Below are positions 1 to 8,310 of a stretch of 64,000 bases of DNA, piece after piece. The notes beneath the pieces were generated by a model. That model saw only the letters and a program-made list of their open reading frames with translations, did not search any database and was not told the origin of the DNA. The translations under genes and the position numbers were made by a program. This DNA comes from Haladaptatus sp. ZSTT2 (GTDB lineage: Archaea > Halobacteriota > Halobacteria > Halobacteriales > Halococcaceae), in assembly GCF_037081775.1 (NCBI RefSeq), contig NZ_JBAMHQ010000002.1, forward strand, positions 340,259 through 404,258, written 5' to 3'. The number at the start of each line of letters is the position of its first letter. Positions within the stretch are counted from its first letter, which is position 1.

Positions 1-927
1 GGCGCCACTCACGAGAATTGCCGCACCGAAAATGAGCGCGATACTCAGCATTTCCAACCACGCCAAACCGAGCGGTTCGGCTAGATTTTTCGCGGCGACG
101 GCCACACTTCCCGCAAGTAACATTGCGGCGAAGTAACCTTTGATACCTTCTTCGGCGACGAGTTTCGTCGCGGCCGCACCGATACGAGCGCCGAGCGCAC
201 TCCCAGCGAGGAGTGCCCCAACGACTGGGAGGTTCACCGCACCAGCCTCTGCGTAAACGAACGCTCCAAATGCTCCTGAGATGGTGATCTGGAGGATGTC
301 CGTACCGACTGCAATCGCCGCAGGGACACCAAACCCGTACATCATCGCAGGCATGAGGAGGAATCCGCCACCGACGCCGAGGAGCCCTGAGAGGACGCCA
401 ATTGCGAGCCCAAGTACGAAGATAATGGCTGCAGAGATGCGGATGTCACCTTTTAGCGTGACCATCGGTGGTATCTCAATGGATTGGACTTTTGTGGAGA
501 GATCTACACCCACAGATTTGCGGTCGGTCGACCGTGCGTCGTGGAGCGTGAATAGACCAACAATCGCCAAGAGGCTTACGTAGGCGACGCTGATGACCAC
601 ATCGATGACCCCGGTCGATTCGAGGTAGGTGATGACGTACTCACCTAATTTGATGCCAATGGTCATCGCGATGGTCATGATCGTCGCCAGTTTATAATCG
701 ACCTGCCCGTGGCTGCGGTGGCGAAGCGCACCGATAACGCTCGTCCCGAAGACGAAGGCCAGTCCACTCCCGACCGCTACTTTCGCTGGGTAGCCCATCA
801 CGAGGAGGGCTGGCGTGACGAGGAACGACCCACCCATGCCGAAAAAGCCGAACAGAATGCCGATGAGCAGGCCGAACCCGACGAAGATACCGACCATCAC
901 AAGGCTCAACCCGAACAGATCCATCAT
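1..927 (-). CDS. TauE/SafE family sulfite/organosulfur permease (partial, C-terminus off window)
   Basis: Reading the minus strand from an ATG at 927 gives 309 open codons to the window edge, so the C-terminus is missing. The product is a very hydrophobic polytopic membrane protein with two similar halves. Each half carries a glycine-rich turn after a hydrophobic run: FGMGGSFLVTPALL near residue 24 and LLGVGGGFLLMPAMM in the second half. This is the pattern of the TauE/SafE family, which exports or imports sulfite, sulfonates or related anions. The ATG overlaps the stop of the small upstream gene as ATGA (924-927), so the two are translationally coupled. It is the last visible gene of a sulfur operon read leftward from 3295. 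The substrate is inferred from neighbours, not from the sequence. Confidence 0.9.
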   Translation of the reverse strand, partial: MMDLFGLSLVMVGIFVGFGLLIGILFGFFGMGGSFLVTPALLVMGYPAKVAVGSGLAFVFGTSVIGALRHRSHGQVDYKLATIMTIAMTIGIKLGEYVITYLESTGVIDVVISVAYVSLLAIVGLFTLHDARSTDRKSVGVDLSTKVQSIEIPPMVTLKGDIRISAAIIFVLGLAIGVLSGLLGVGGGFLLMPAMMYGFGVPAAIAVGTDILQITISGAFGAFVYAEAGAVNLPVVGALLAGSALGARIGAAATKLVAEEGIKGYFAAMLLAGSVAVAAKNLAEPLGLAWLEMLSIALIFGAAILVSGA

Positions 928-1085
928 TGCTCACCTTCCAGTGTGGCTTGTATTTTTGGGCCAATCACGGTGGTCATCGCGCCGTACCCAACGTACAGTG
1001 CTCCGGCTTCGGCGAGGACGATTCCGACAGTTCTTACAGCGTGTGTCGACCCGGCTAACAACTCGAGTGCGACCAGTTTACTCAT
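924..1085 (-). CDS. 53-residue single-span membrane microprotein coupled to the TauE permease
   Basis: A short open frame from ATG at 1085 to TGA at 924 encodes 53 residues starting MSKLVALELL. It has one hydrophobic segment (about residues 18-43, rich in G, A, V and Y) and a short polar tail ending EGEQ. Its stop overlaps the TauE start (ATGA). The size, position and sequence style resemble small haloarchaeal proteins found beside TauE permeases (I believe DUF7512, from memory). A role as an accessory or stabilising subunit of the permease is inference. It is too short for routine ORF finding, and the coupling to TauE is the main support. Confidence 0.75.
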   Translation of the reverse strand: MSKLVALELLAGSTHAVRTVGIVLAEAGALYVGYGAMTTVIGPKIQATLEGEQ

Positions 1086-1165
1086 GGGTTTGGTTTATGT
1101 ACAGCAGATTCATTGTTGGACAATCCTGTGGGCGTAGGCCTGTGCAGTTGTGTGTGCGCATTGTT

Positions 1166-1621
1166 TCAATTGGATGGGACTGCCTCGTCTGATCGAGTAG
1201 ATCGCCAGTAGCCCTGGGCGTACGCGCCGAGGAACATCCCGGCGATAGCCCAGAGAATGGGAACATTACCGATGCCGACACTGGCATAGGCTGCCCCAGG
1301 ACAGATTCCTGAGAGGCCCCAGCCACCACCAAACACGACTCCACCAACGACGACATTTCGGTCGAGGTTCTTGACCCTGCGTCTGTACTCACTGCCGGTC
1401 AACGGAGCTGACCCAAGATACCGAGTCGCGACTGCGAATGCGATGCCGGTCACGAGGGCAGCCCCGCCCATTACGAACAGGAGGCCGAAGTCCTCGAATT
1501 GGAGGAAGTCCAGAACGATTTCTGGCTTTGCCATACCGCTCAAGGCGAGGCCAACTCCAAAGATAATTCCCCCGATGTAAATGACCGGGAGGAACCACGG
1601 GCTCCGTCCAGTGTCACTCAT
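1166..1621 (-). CDS. YeeE/YedE-type sulfur transporter half (DUF6691-like)
   Basis: 151 residues with four hydrophobic segments. The first half carries GGIIFGVGLALSGMAKPE and the second GGVVFGGGWGLSGICPGAA; the SG.C.G turn is the thiosulfate/persulfide conduit signature of the YeeE/YedE family. Half-size proteins of this type occur in pairs that together equal one full-length transporter. Its start overlaps the stop of the neighbouring half (1618-1621, ATGA), as expected for subunits made together. Role: probable uptake of thiosulfate or another reduced sulfur species across the membrane, feeding the rhodanese, TusA and DsrE proteins next door. Confidence 0.9.
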   Translation of the reverse strand: MSDTGRSPWFLPVIYIGGIIFGVGLALSGMAKPEIVLDFLQFEDFGLLFVMGGAALVTGIAFAVATRYLGSAPLTGSEYRRRVKNLDRNVVVGGVVFGGGWGLSGICPGAAYASVGIGNVPILWAIAGMFLGAYAQGYWRSTRSDEAVPSN

Positions 1622-2112
1622 GGCGACACCCCGAGTGCTTGGACGAGTTGTGCTGTCCCGATGGCGACAGCGAGGAACGTCGCGACGTTCACGAACGATG
1701 TGTTCGAGAGCGACCCGACGCCACAGACACCGTGTCCGGAGGTACAGCCCTTACCGAGGCGGGTACCCACGCCGACGAGGAACCCACCGGCGAGCAGTCG
1801 CCACCATTGGACATCAGTCGTCCACGCGCCTTGGCCTGATATCAGCGTGTAGATAGCCGCACCGCTAACGATTCCGACGGTGAAAACGACGCGCCAATTG
1901 CGGGAGGAGACGTACTTGTATCGGTTGAATCGCTTGACTTCTGAAACGTACGAGAGCGACGATTCAAGGAATGTACTCGCGCCAGCGATAATCCCGGTGG
2001 CGAGATAAATTGTCGCTGCACCGAGCCCAACGAGGAGGCCCCCGAGAAGGTACGGGGAAACCCCTCTCGGAAAGAGCTCTGAGAGTGCAACGAGCGGGGT
2101 GAGCATGTTCAT
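1618..2112 (-). CDS. YeeE/YedE family sulfur transporter half with GCTSGHGVCG motif
   Basis: 164 residues, hydrophobic, with the family hallmark GKGCTSGHGVCG in the C-terminal part; the cysteines line the sulfur pathway in characterised YeeE proteins. The stretch SEVKRFNRYKYVSSRNWR is the cytoplasmic loop. The start at 2112 lies one base after the stop of the rhodanese-MBL gene (TAATATG), and its 3' end overlaps the partner half, so 3295 to 1 reads as one operon. An alternative start is the second Met at 2106. Together with the DUF6691-like half it would make a complete sulfur importer. Confidence 0.92.
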   Translation of the reverse strand: MNMLTPLVALSELFPRGVSPYLLGGLLVGLGAATIYLATGIIAGASTFLESSLSYVSEVKRFNRYKYVSSRNWRVVFTVGIVSGAAIYTLISGQGAWTTDVQWWRLLAGGFLVGVGTRLGKGCTSGHGVCGVGSLSNTSFVNVATFLAVAIGTAQLVQALGVSP

Positions 2113-2113
2113 A

Positions 2114-3295
2114 TTAGTTAATCAGAGCTTCGTCGCTCGCGGCACAGTTGTTCGGCCCGAGTTCAAGGGTGAACGCTTCCTCGGCGTCTGCCGATTGGTG
2201 CCCGAGATTGGTCGCGATAATTTCCTCGTAATTCGCCGGTCGTGGTGGCATATCTGCGACGATGAACTCAACGAAGTCAGTTTCGTCCATCGAAAGTGCC
2301 GCCATCGAGGCCTTCAAATCACCGAGTTTTGCCGTGTACGTGCCGTCGTCTTGTGGCACCGCGGCGTCGCTGAAGTGTGCCGGCGCGATAATGGTCTCGT
2401 CAGGAAGGGTGAGAACGTTCTCAGTGAGACTTTCGTAGAGTGTACTCGCCGCGTGTTTTGCGGCGGTTGGATCTTCAAGGTCGGGCCGAGCTACGCTTTC
2501 AGTGAAGAGACCATCGCCGGTGAACAGCACGTTACCGACTTTGTACGCGGTCATGCCGGTCGTGTGGCCGGGCGTGTGGATGACTTTGATCGTACTGTCT
2601 CCCACTGAAAGTGTGTCGCCATCTCCGACCATCTCGTAGTCTACATCGTATTCGACTCCACGGTTCACGGCAGCTTCGGGGAGCAGTGGAGTTGCAGCCG
2701 ACTCTGCTGCCACAGTGCGGATGCCAGAGATGTGGTCTGCATGGATGTGGGTGTCGAGGGCGTACTGAAGTTCTGCACCCATTGCGTGGGCGTCTTGTAC
2801 GTATTCGTGGGCGAACGCTCGGAGCGGGTCGATAACTGCAGCTTCACCGTCTGAAACGATGAGATACGCGAGACAGCCACTCGATGGCCGGCGGTATTGG
2901 ACTATCGTCGCATCCACATCGACATCGAGTTCGGTGTTCTCGTAGATGCGTGCCCAGCCATTCATCCCGTCTTCAAGGTGATTCACATCGTAGCCCTCGT
3001 CTTGGATGTTCTTTGCGACCAGTTCACTAGAGCCCCCTTTTGCACAGAGAACCGTAATCTGCTGCTCCTCGGGAAGTTGTGTGAGGAGAGCTTCTGGGAT
3101 GTCGTCGAGGAGCTGGAAGTAGGGGTAATTTATGATCTCGACGGTTTCGCCGTCGATGTGCCACTCCGAAAAGTCATCTTCAGCGCGAGCATCGAGGAGG
3201 AACACCGGCGCCCCACTTTCGATGCGCTCTTTCAGCGCCATTGGTGTGATCGAATCGATTGCGTCCTCATTTTCATGGAGGTTGCGTTGCGCCAT
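2114..3295 (-). CDS. Rhodanese-metallo-beta-lactamase fusion (persulfide dioxygenase / sulfurtransferase type)
   Basis: 393 residues from ATG at 3295. An upstream in-frame Met at 3355 exists, but a TATA-like TTTATG about 34 nt before 3295 favours a leaderless start there. The N-terminal rhodanese domain (about 15-120) has the active-site loop C84-AKGGSS. The C-terminal MBL domain (about 125-370) has the metal motif H183-IHADH and the later GHTTG and TGDGLF motifs. The known relatives are persulfide dioxygenases (ETHE1 type), which oxidise glutathione or protein persulfide to sulfite, and rhodaneses, which move sulfane sulfur. It probably works in the cytoplasm with TusA and DsrE and with the sulfur permeases encoded after it. 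The rhodanese domain comes first here, the reverse of the better-known MBL-rhodanese fusions. Confidence 0.92.
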   Translation of the reverse strand: MAQRNLHENEDAIDSITPMALKERIESGAPVFLLDARAEDDFSEWHIDGETVEIINYPYFQLLDDIPEALLTQLPEEQQITVLCAKGGSSELVAKNIQDEGYDVNHLEDGMNGWARIYENTELDVDVDATIVQYRRPSSGCLAYLIVSDGEAAVIDPLRAFAHEYVQDAHAMGAELQYALDTHIHADHISGIRTVAAESAATPLLPEAAVNRGVEYDVDYEMVGDGDTLSVGDSTIKVIHTPGHTTGMTAYKVGNVLFTGDGLFTESVARPDLEDPTAAKHAASTLYESLTENVLTLPDETIIAPAHFSDAAVPQDDGTYTAKLGDLKASMAALSMDETDFVEFIVADMPPRPANYEEIIATNLGHQSADAEEAFTLELGPNNCAASDEALIN

Positions 3296-3340
3296 TGTTA
3301 GTGGCACATATCCGGAGACGGCGCATAAACCTTTGGATAG
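3262..3340 (-). promoter_or_regulatory. Promoter of the sulfur operon (TATA element before 3295)
   Basis: On the minus strand the element TTTATGCG begins about 34 nt before the ATG at 3295. That spacing suits a leaderless archaeal transcript and supports choosing 3295 over 3355. No other strong TATA-like element is seen before the downstream genes, consistent with one operon. Confidence 0.5.
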
Positions 3341-3499
3341 AATTGTGCAAGCCAATCAATATTGATTGGGAGGAAACGTCCCAAGAGCCTGCAAAAGGAG
3401 GTTTTGTAACTGAATACCGTTTCGGTTGTGCACCTATTCGGCACGGCTGTCGTTAGATATTTACGTCCCTGTCTGATATTGGGCAATGAACTCAATACC

Positions 3500-3742
3500 A
3501 TGACGAACTACACCCCCACGAAGATCCTTGACGTGAAAGGACAGAACTGTCCAATGCCTGTCGTCAAGACGAAGCAGGCAGTCGATGGCCTCGAAGCAGG
3601 TGACGTACTAGAGGTTCTAGCGACCGACCCAGGAAGCATGAGCGATCTCGGCGGATGGGCAAAGACACAGTCAAACGCGGAACTTCTCGACCAGGTAGAA
3701 GATGGAGACGTGTACAAACACTATGTGCGCAAGACGGAGTAA
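3500..3742 (+). CDS. tusA: TusA-family sulfur carrier protein
   Basis: 80 residues from ATG at 3500, the usual TusA length. A longer frame from 3428 adds an unlikely N-terminus. The motif GQNCPMPVVKTK contains the conserved CPxP with C17 as the persulfide-carrying cysteine, followed by a DPGS segment typical of the fold. TusA receives sulfane sulfur from rhodanese- or DsrE-type donors and passes it on for tRNA thiolation, cofactor synthesis or dissimilatory sulfur oxidation. It is divergent from the rhodanese-MBL gene and three bases ahead of the DsrE-like gene, so the two are cotranscribed. A TATA-like TTAGATATTTA lies about 40 nt upstream. Confidence 0.93.
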   Translation: MTNYTPTKILDVKGQNCPMPVVKTKQAVDGLEAGDVLEVLATDPGSMSDLGGWAKTQSNAELLDQVEDGDVYKHYVRKTE

Positions 3743-3745
3743 TCT

Positions 3746-4330
3746 ATGAGTACCGACACAGATAGTCCTGAGAATTCGGTCGATGCCGACGCACTGAGTC
3801 GAGATGAACTCGAATCCCGTATTGAAAATCTCGAATCTCGCCTTCGTGATATCGAGGCCAAAGAAGCGGGCCCAAAGAAGATGTCCATCATCGCGACGAA
3901 GGGCACTCTCGACATGGCGTACCCACCGCTCATCCTCGCGAGTACAGCCGCAGCATTTGGCTGGGATGTCACAGTGTTTCACACATTCTGGGGACTCGAT
4001 ATTTTGCACAAGAAACATTCGAAGAACCTGAAGATGAGCTCAGTTGGTAACCCCAACACTCCACTGCCGAACATCGTCGCTGCGCTGCCAGGAATGGATC
4101 GAGTGACGACGAAAATGATGGAAAAGCAGATTGACGATAACAACACTGCCACCATCCAAGAACTCCTCGAGACTTCCCTCGAAATGGGGGTCGAATTCCA
4201 GGCATGTCAAATGACCATCGACCTGATGGGCTACGACGAAGATGATTTCTTTGACGGCGTCACGACCGGTGTTGGAGCCGCAACTGCAATTCAACAGATG
4301 GCTGATTCTGACATCCAACTCATGATCTGA
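3746..4330 (+). CDS. DsrE/DsrF/DrsH-like sulfurtransferase
   Basis: 194 residues. An acidic N-terminal extension with a short coiled coil (about 15-42, ELESRIENLESRLRDIEAKE) precedes a DsrE-like alpha/beta domain starting MSIIATKGTLDMAYPPLILA. A cysteine in the segment GVEFQACQMTIDLMGY fits the persulfide-carrying position of DsrE2-type proteins. These partner TusA and rhodanese in sulfur relay systems. It follows tusA by three bases. The organisation tusA-dsrE beside rhodanese-MBL and YeeE genes is a familiar haloarchaeal sulfur module; the direction of sulfur flow (assimilatory or detoxifying) is not visible. Confidence 0.9.
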   Translation: MSTDTDSPENSVDADALSRDELESRIENLESRLRDIEAKEAGPKKMSIIATKGTLDMAYPPLILASTAAAFGWDVTVFHTFWGLDILHKKHSKNLKMSSVGNPNTPLPNIVAALPGMDRVTTKMMEKQIDDNNTATIQELLETSLEMGVEFQACQMTIDLMGYDEDDFFDGVTTGVGAATAIQQMADSDIQLMI

Positions 4331-4426
4331 CTCACGTGCGTTGGGCGTTACGAGCCACCTGTATCACAGCAGCAGCCCAAGACGGTCGAAAAGACCGATG
4401 AGACAGTGTTACACTCGCCAGACCCT

Positions 4427-4433
4427 AAAAAAA
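4427..4433 (-). terminator. T-run terminator after the pxpA-like gene
   Basis: On the minus strand seven consecutive T residues lie about 25 nt after the stop at 4458, in the convergent gap with the DsrE gene. T-rich tracts of this kind terminate archaeal RNA polymerase without a hairpin. Confidence 0.45.
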
Positions 4434-4457
4434 CGGACGCTAGATTGTGAATCTCAC

Positions 4458-5219
4458 TCAGACAATCTCGTCAAGCTTTGCGAGTTCGATTCCATACTCG
4501 TCTTTTTCTGCGTGAATCGCTTCGAGAATCTCGACGGCGTTCGCGCCGTCGCCGTGGATGCAGATGGTGTCTGCGGGCATTTCAATCACTTCGCCAGACG
4601 GCGTCTCGATTTCGTCGTCGAGCGCCATGCTCACGAACCGTTCGACCATCAAGTCGGTGTCGCGCGGGCCAACTTTCCGCTCGACGATGAGACTCCCATC
4701 CGGACGATAGTCGATGTCGATGAAGCCTTCGAACACTGACCGCAGCTCGTCGTACTCTTGGGCGACGTTGTAGATGTTCATGTCGGTGGCGACGAACACG
4801 AGACTCGGGTCTACTTTGAGTAAGCCTTCGATGACCGCCCGGGTGTGGTCTGCACTCTGTGAGAGCATCGTGTACATCGCGCCGTGGGGTTTGACGTGTT
4901 GCATCGACAGGTCGTAGTAGTCAGCGAACACGCGAATCCCACCCAGCTGGTGGATGACGAAGTCGCGGAGTTCCTCGGGGGAGGCGTCCATCGTGCGCCG
5001 CCCAAAGCCCATTCTGTCCGGCAGCCCCGGGTGGACGCCGATGCCGACGTCGTGTTCTGCAGCGAGGGCGACCGTCTCGCGCATGACGTGTGGGTCGCCC
5101 GCGTGGTAGTCTGCGGCGATGTTCGCAGAGGTGATGTAGGGCATCACCCCTTCGTCATTGCCCATCTCCCAGTTTCCATAGCTCTCTCCCATGTCGCAGT
5201 TGATGTCCACTGAAACCAT
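4458..5219 (-). CDS. pxpA: LamB/YcsF family protein, 5-oxoprolinase subunit A-like
   Basis: 253 residues from ATG at 5219, chosen because a TATAATT element sits 30 nt upstream; a start five codons earlier is possible. The N-terminus VDINCDMGE is the LamB/YcsF signature, and HVKPHGAMY and the IHGDG segment are further conserved motifs. The fold is a glycoside-hydrolase/deacetylase-like barrel. In bacteria PxpA works with PxpB and PxpC (KipI/KipA) to hydrolyse 5-oxoproline with ATP. No PxpB or PxpC gene lies in this window, so it may act with subunits elsewhere or in a different lactam pathway beside the HyuA/HyuB proteins. It is divergent from the aminotransferase. Confidence 0.92.
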   Translation of the reverse strand: MVSVDINCDMGESYGNWEMGNDEGVMPYITSANIAADYHAGDPHVMRETVALAAEHDVGIGVHPGLPDRMGFGRRTMDASPEELRDFVIHQLGGIRVFADYYDLSMQHVKPHGAMYTMLSQSADHTRAVIEGLLKVDPSLVFVATDMNIYNVAQEYDELRSVFEGFIDIDYRPDGSLIVERKVGPRDTDLMVERFVSMALDDEIETPSGEVIEMPADTICIHGDGANAVEILEAIHAEKDEYGIELAKLDEIV

Positions 5220-5242
5220 GCCAGTATCTCGCACGACATCCC

Positions 5243-5249
5243 AATTATA
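5243..5249 (-). promoter_or_regulatory. TATA box of the pxpA-like gene
   Basis: TATAATT on the minus strand, 24-30 nt before the ATG at 5219; this places transcription start at or next to the start codon (leaderless). Confidence 0.55.
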
Positions 5250-5309
5250 GCTTCCGCCTTCCCGTCCCAGTCTACAATCTGCGAATCAGCCGGGTGCGTG
5301 TCGAAACCA

Positions 5310-5324
5310 TGTCACGAAGTGACA
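5310..5324. promoter_or_regulatory. 15-bp palindrome TGTCACGAAGTGACA (operator candidate, copy 1)
   Basis: A perfect inverted repeat, TGTCAC and GTGACA around GAA, ending just before the TATA-like CCTATATGG (5326-5334) of the aminotransferase gene that starts at 5355. The same arms and nearly the same centre recur at 8311-8325 before the dihydropyrimidinase-like gene. Repetition at two promoters of one pathway makes a regulator-binding site likely. The protein that binds it is not identified. Confidence 0.65.
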
Positions 5325-5354
5325 ACCTATATGGTGACGCCCTGTGACCCTTAG

Positions 5355-6695
5355 ATGATGAGCGCAGGGCCTCCCATCGACGAACTACACCTAGCAGACG
5401 CACCGCACCTCGAAACCTCGATTCCCGGACCCGAGTCGGATCGACTTATCGAGCGACAAAAGCGAATCGAAAGCAACGCCGTTGCCTATCCACGAAGTGT
5501 TCCCATCGCCCTCGACGCGGCGAAAGGCTCGACGGTTCGGGACGTTGATGGAAACATCTTCCTCGACTTCTTCGCTGGCATCGGCGTACTGAACGTCGGC
5601 CACTCGAACCCGTACGTCCTCGAAGGCGTCCATGAGCAGACGGAGAAAATCACCCACACGATTGATTTCCCCACCGAGACACGCCTCGACTTCATCGAGG
5701 CACTCGACGGGATTGCACCGGGCGGGCTCAAAGGAAACAACAAAGTTGTCTTCGGCGGCCCGAGCGGTAGCGACGCCATCGAAGGCTCCATCAAACTCGC
5801 AAAGCACAACACGGGCCGGACCGGACTGCTCGCCTTCGAGGGAGCCTATCACGGCTCGACTGGCGGGGCGCTCAGCCTCACCGCCGGGAAGAAGTACAAG
5901 AAAGGCTACGAGCCACTCCTGCCGGGGGTCGTCCACGCACCGTACCCCTCGACCGACGAAGAATGCGCACACGCGCTCGACCACATCCAGACGGTTCTCG
6001 AAGACCCCTACAGCGGGAAGGAGAATCCAGCAGGCATCTGGGTCGAGCCGATTCAAGGCGAAGGCGGCGTCGTCGTGCCACCCCAAGAGTTCCTGCCCGG
6101 CCTGCGCGACCTCGCAGACGACAACGACGTGATGCTCATCTTCGATGAGATTCAATCCGGCTTCGGGCGTTCGGGCAAGTGGTTCGCCTCCGAGTGGTCG
6201 GGCGTGACCCCTGACGCAATGACGATGGCGAAAGGCATCGGCGGTGCGGGCCTGCCGCTCGGCGCGGTCATGTATCACGAGAAGTTCGATACGTGGGGGC
6301 CGGGCGGCCACATCGGCACGTTCCGCGGCAACGTCCCCGCCATGCGCGGGGGCATCCGCGCCATCGAATACATCGAGGAACACGACCTGCTCGCACACGC
6401 ACGCGACCTCGGCACCTACCTCAGAGACCGCCTCGCTGAAGCCACCGACCCCGCGACAACGGAGGTACGCGGCGAAGGGCTGTTCATCGGCGTCGAGATG
6501 TGGGACGAAGACGGAAACCCACTCTCAGACACGGTCAAGGCCATCCAGAAGTACTGCTACGAACACGGCGTGCTCGTCTGGTCTGCCGGTCGCTACGGCA
6601 ACGTGCTCCGCCTGCTTCCGGCACTCGTCATGACCAAGGCGCAAGCCGAAGCGGGCATGGACATCATCACCGCAGGAATCGAGGCGCACACGTAG
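5355..6695 (+). CDS. Class III (omega) aminotransferase, PLP-dependent
   Basis: 446 residues. Class III motifs are in order: GGPSGSDAIEGSIKLAK (phosphate cup), EGAYHGST, EPIQGEGG, IFDEIQSGFGRSG, and the Schiff-base lysine K293 in MAKGIGGAGLPLG. The closest characterised groups transfer the amino group of 4-aminobutyrate, diaminobutyrate or other omega-amino acids to 2-oxoglutarate or pyruvate. The substrate cannot be read from the sequence, but ring opening of lactams or dihydropyrimidines yields omega-amino acids, which fits the neighbours. The start at 5355 or 5358 lies about 29 nt after a TATA-like CCTATATGG; the palindrome at 5310 sits directly upstream. Confidence 0.93.
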   Translation: MMSAGPPIDELHLADAPHLETSIPGPESDRLIERQKRIESNAVAYPRSVPIALDAAKGSTVRDVDGNIFLDFFAGIGVLNVGHSNPYVLEGVHEQTEKITHTIDFPTETRLDFIEALDGIAPGGLKGNNKVVFGGPSGSDAIEGSIKLAKHNTGRTGLLAFEGAYHGSTGGALSLTAGKKYKKGYEPLLPGVVHAPYPSTDEECAHALDHIQTVLEDPYSGKENPAGIWVEPIQGEGGVVVPPQEFLPGLRDLADDNDVMLIFDEIQSGFGRSGKWFASEWSGVTPDAMTMAKGIGGAGLPLGAVMYHEKFDTWGPGGHIGTFRGNVPAMRGGIRAIEYIEEHDLLAHARDLGTYLRDRLAEATDPATTEVRGEGLFIGVEMWDEDGNPLSDTVKAIQKYCYEHGVLVWSAGRYGNVLRLLPALVMTKAQAEAGMDIITAGIEAHT

Positions 6696-6828
6696 GGTAG
6701 TTCTCGATTTTCAGACCGCCACAAACCCACCGAAATTGTCTGCGACGGCGGATTTAAGAGACTCCCCGGAGAGGTGAGGGTATGACGAGACAGCGACTGC
6801 GCCGGGCGTCCCGTTGGAGGAGCGTACG

Positions 6829-8253
6829 ATGAGCGAACCAGACCTCGCGCTCATGCGCGAGCAAGCAGCCAGATTCGCCTTCGACCTTCCAGATTCGGTT
6901 CTCGAAGAGCTGGTTTCGGCCGCGCTCGATGAAGCGGACGTTGACGAAACGCCGCCACCGACTGGCGAGAATCGCGGCCAGCAGAGTACGGACAACGAAA
7001 ACGCCCTACTCGCCGTTTACGACGAACCGCGAATCGAGACGCCGGACGGGCCGCTTGCAGGCCAGACAATTGCGGTGAAAGACAACATCGCGGTCGCAAA
7101 CCTAGAGATGACGTGTGGGTCTGCCCACTACTCGCTCGTCCCGACGTTCGACGCGCCCGTCATCGAGCGCCTGCTCGCGGCGGGCGGCGCGCTCGTTGGC
7201 AAGGCGAACATGGAGCCGTTCGCGATGGGTCCGACCGGCGAGTTCAGCGACTTCGGGCACGTAACGAATCCGACCGCCCCAGACTTCGTCGCAGGCGGGT
7301 CGTCGAGTGGGAGCGGTGCGGCTGTCGCCGCAGGAACCGTCGATATCGCGCTCGGAAGTGACACCGGCGGGAGCATCCGCATCCCCGCCGCGTGCTGTGG
7401 CGTCGTCGGCGCGAAACCGTCGCACCGACTCGTTCCACGCTACGGCTTCGTCGATTTCGCCCCGTCGCTCGACACGATTGGGCCGCTCACCCGCGATGTA
7501 GACACGGCGGCGCGCACCCTCGCGGCAATGGCTGGGCCCGACCCACGCGACCCAACTGTCGCTGGCACCGATCTCGATGGTATCGAAGGCAGCCTCACCG
7601 ACTTTACAGACCTCACTGTCGGAATTCCGGATACGGCTTTCGACCGGGCCGAGAGCGCCGTCGATTCGACGGTTCGGGCGACCGCAGACCGGCTCGCGGA
7701 CGTTGGCATCGAGACGAAACCCGTTTCCCTCGACTTGAATCTCGAACACGCCTATCTGAACATTGGGTCGGCCGAGTTCTGCTGGCTGCTCGCGGGCAAC
7801 GGGGTCGTGCGCGGGTTTGGCTCCGGGTACAGCGAAGAACTCCGCGCCGCGTTCGAACGGGCGAGAGAACAGGGCCTTGGCGACCACGTCGCCCGTCGCA
7901 TCCTTCCGCCAGCGTTCTTAGACGCGAAAACGGGAGGGAAAGCCTACGCTCGTGCCCGCAGAGACGGCATCGACTTCGCCGAACGACTCGCTGCGACCTT
8001 CGAGGACGTGGATGCACTCGTGATGCCGACCCTCCGGACGCTCCCGCCCGCAATCGGTGAGACGACGACGCGTGAAGATTTCCTCCCGCTCATTGGCAAC
8101 ACCGCGCCGTTCAACATCACCGGGTCGCCCGCCGTTTCGGTTCCAGTTGGGACGGTCGATGGACTGCCGGTTAGCGCGCAAGCCGTCGCACCGCAGTTCG
8201 ATGACGCGACTGCGCTCCGGGTGGCAGCGGCGCTCGAAGTGGTTGGCGAATAG
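6829..8253 (+). CDS. Amidase signature family amidohydrolase
   Basis: 474 residues from ATG at 6829; GGAGG eight bases upstream decides this start over one five codons earlier. The Ser-Ser-Lys amidase triad is visible: K84 in VKDNIAV, the cis-serine in GGSSSGSGAA (about 158-160) and the nucleophile S182 in GSDTGGSIRIPA. The family hydrolyses carboxylic amides to acid plus ammonia and includes GatA, AtzF and aryl-malonamidases. A GatA role is unlikely because it sits among hydantoin/pyrimidine catabolic genes without gatB or gatC. The 134-bp gap after the aminotransferase suggests it may share that transcript. Confidence 0.92.
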   Translation: MSEPDLALMREQAARFAFDLPDSVLEELVSAALDEADVDETPPPTGENRGQQSTDNENALLAVYDEPRIETPDGPLAGQTIAVKDNIAVANLEMTCGSAHYSLVPTFDAPVIERLLAAGGALVGKANMEPFAMGPTGEFSDFGHVTNPTAPDFVAGGSSSGSGAAVAAGTVDIALGSDTGGSIRIPAACCGVVGAKPSHRLVPRYGFVDFAPSLDTIGPLTRDVDTAARTLAAMAGPDPRDPTVAGTDLDGIEGSLTDFTDLTVGIPDTAFDRAESAVDSTVRATADRLADVGIETKPVSLDLNLEHAYLNIGSAEFCWLLAGNGVVRGFGSGYSEELRAAFERAREQGLGDHVARRILPPAFLDAKTGGKAYARARRDGIDFAERLAATFEDVDALVMPTLRTLPPAIGETTTREDFLPLIGNTAPFNITGSPAVSVPVGTVDGLPVSAQAVAPQFDDATALRVAAALEVVGE

Positions 8254-8310
8254 TCTCCAACAGTGGACAGTGGCCGTTTTGCCACTTCCCCACAGTGAAC
8301 CTTTTTGTAG

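Noticed and set aside
6829..8253. GatA subunit of amidotransferase as identity of the amidase
   Set aside because: No gatB or gatC nearby and a catabolic neighbourhood; the shared motifs are those of the whole amidase signature family.
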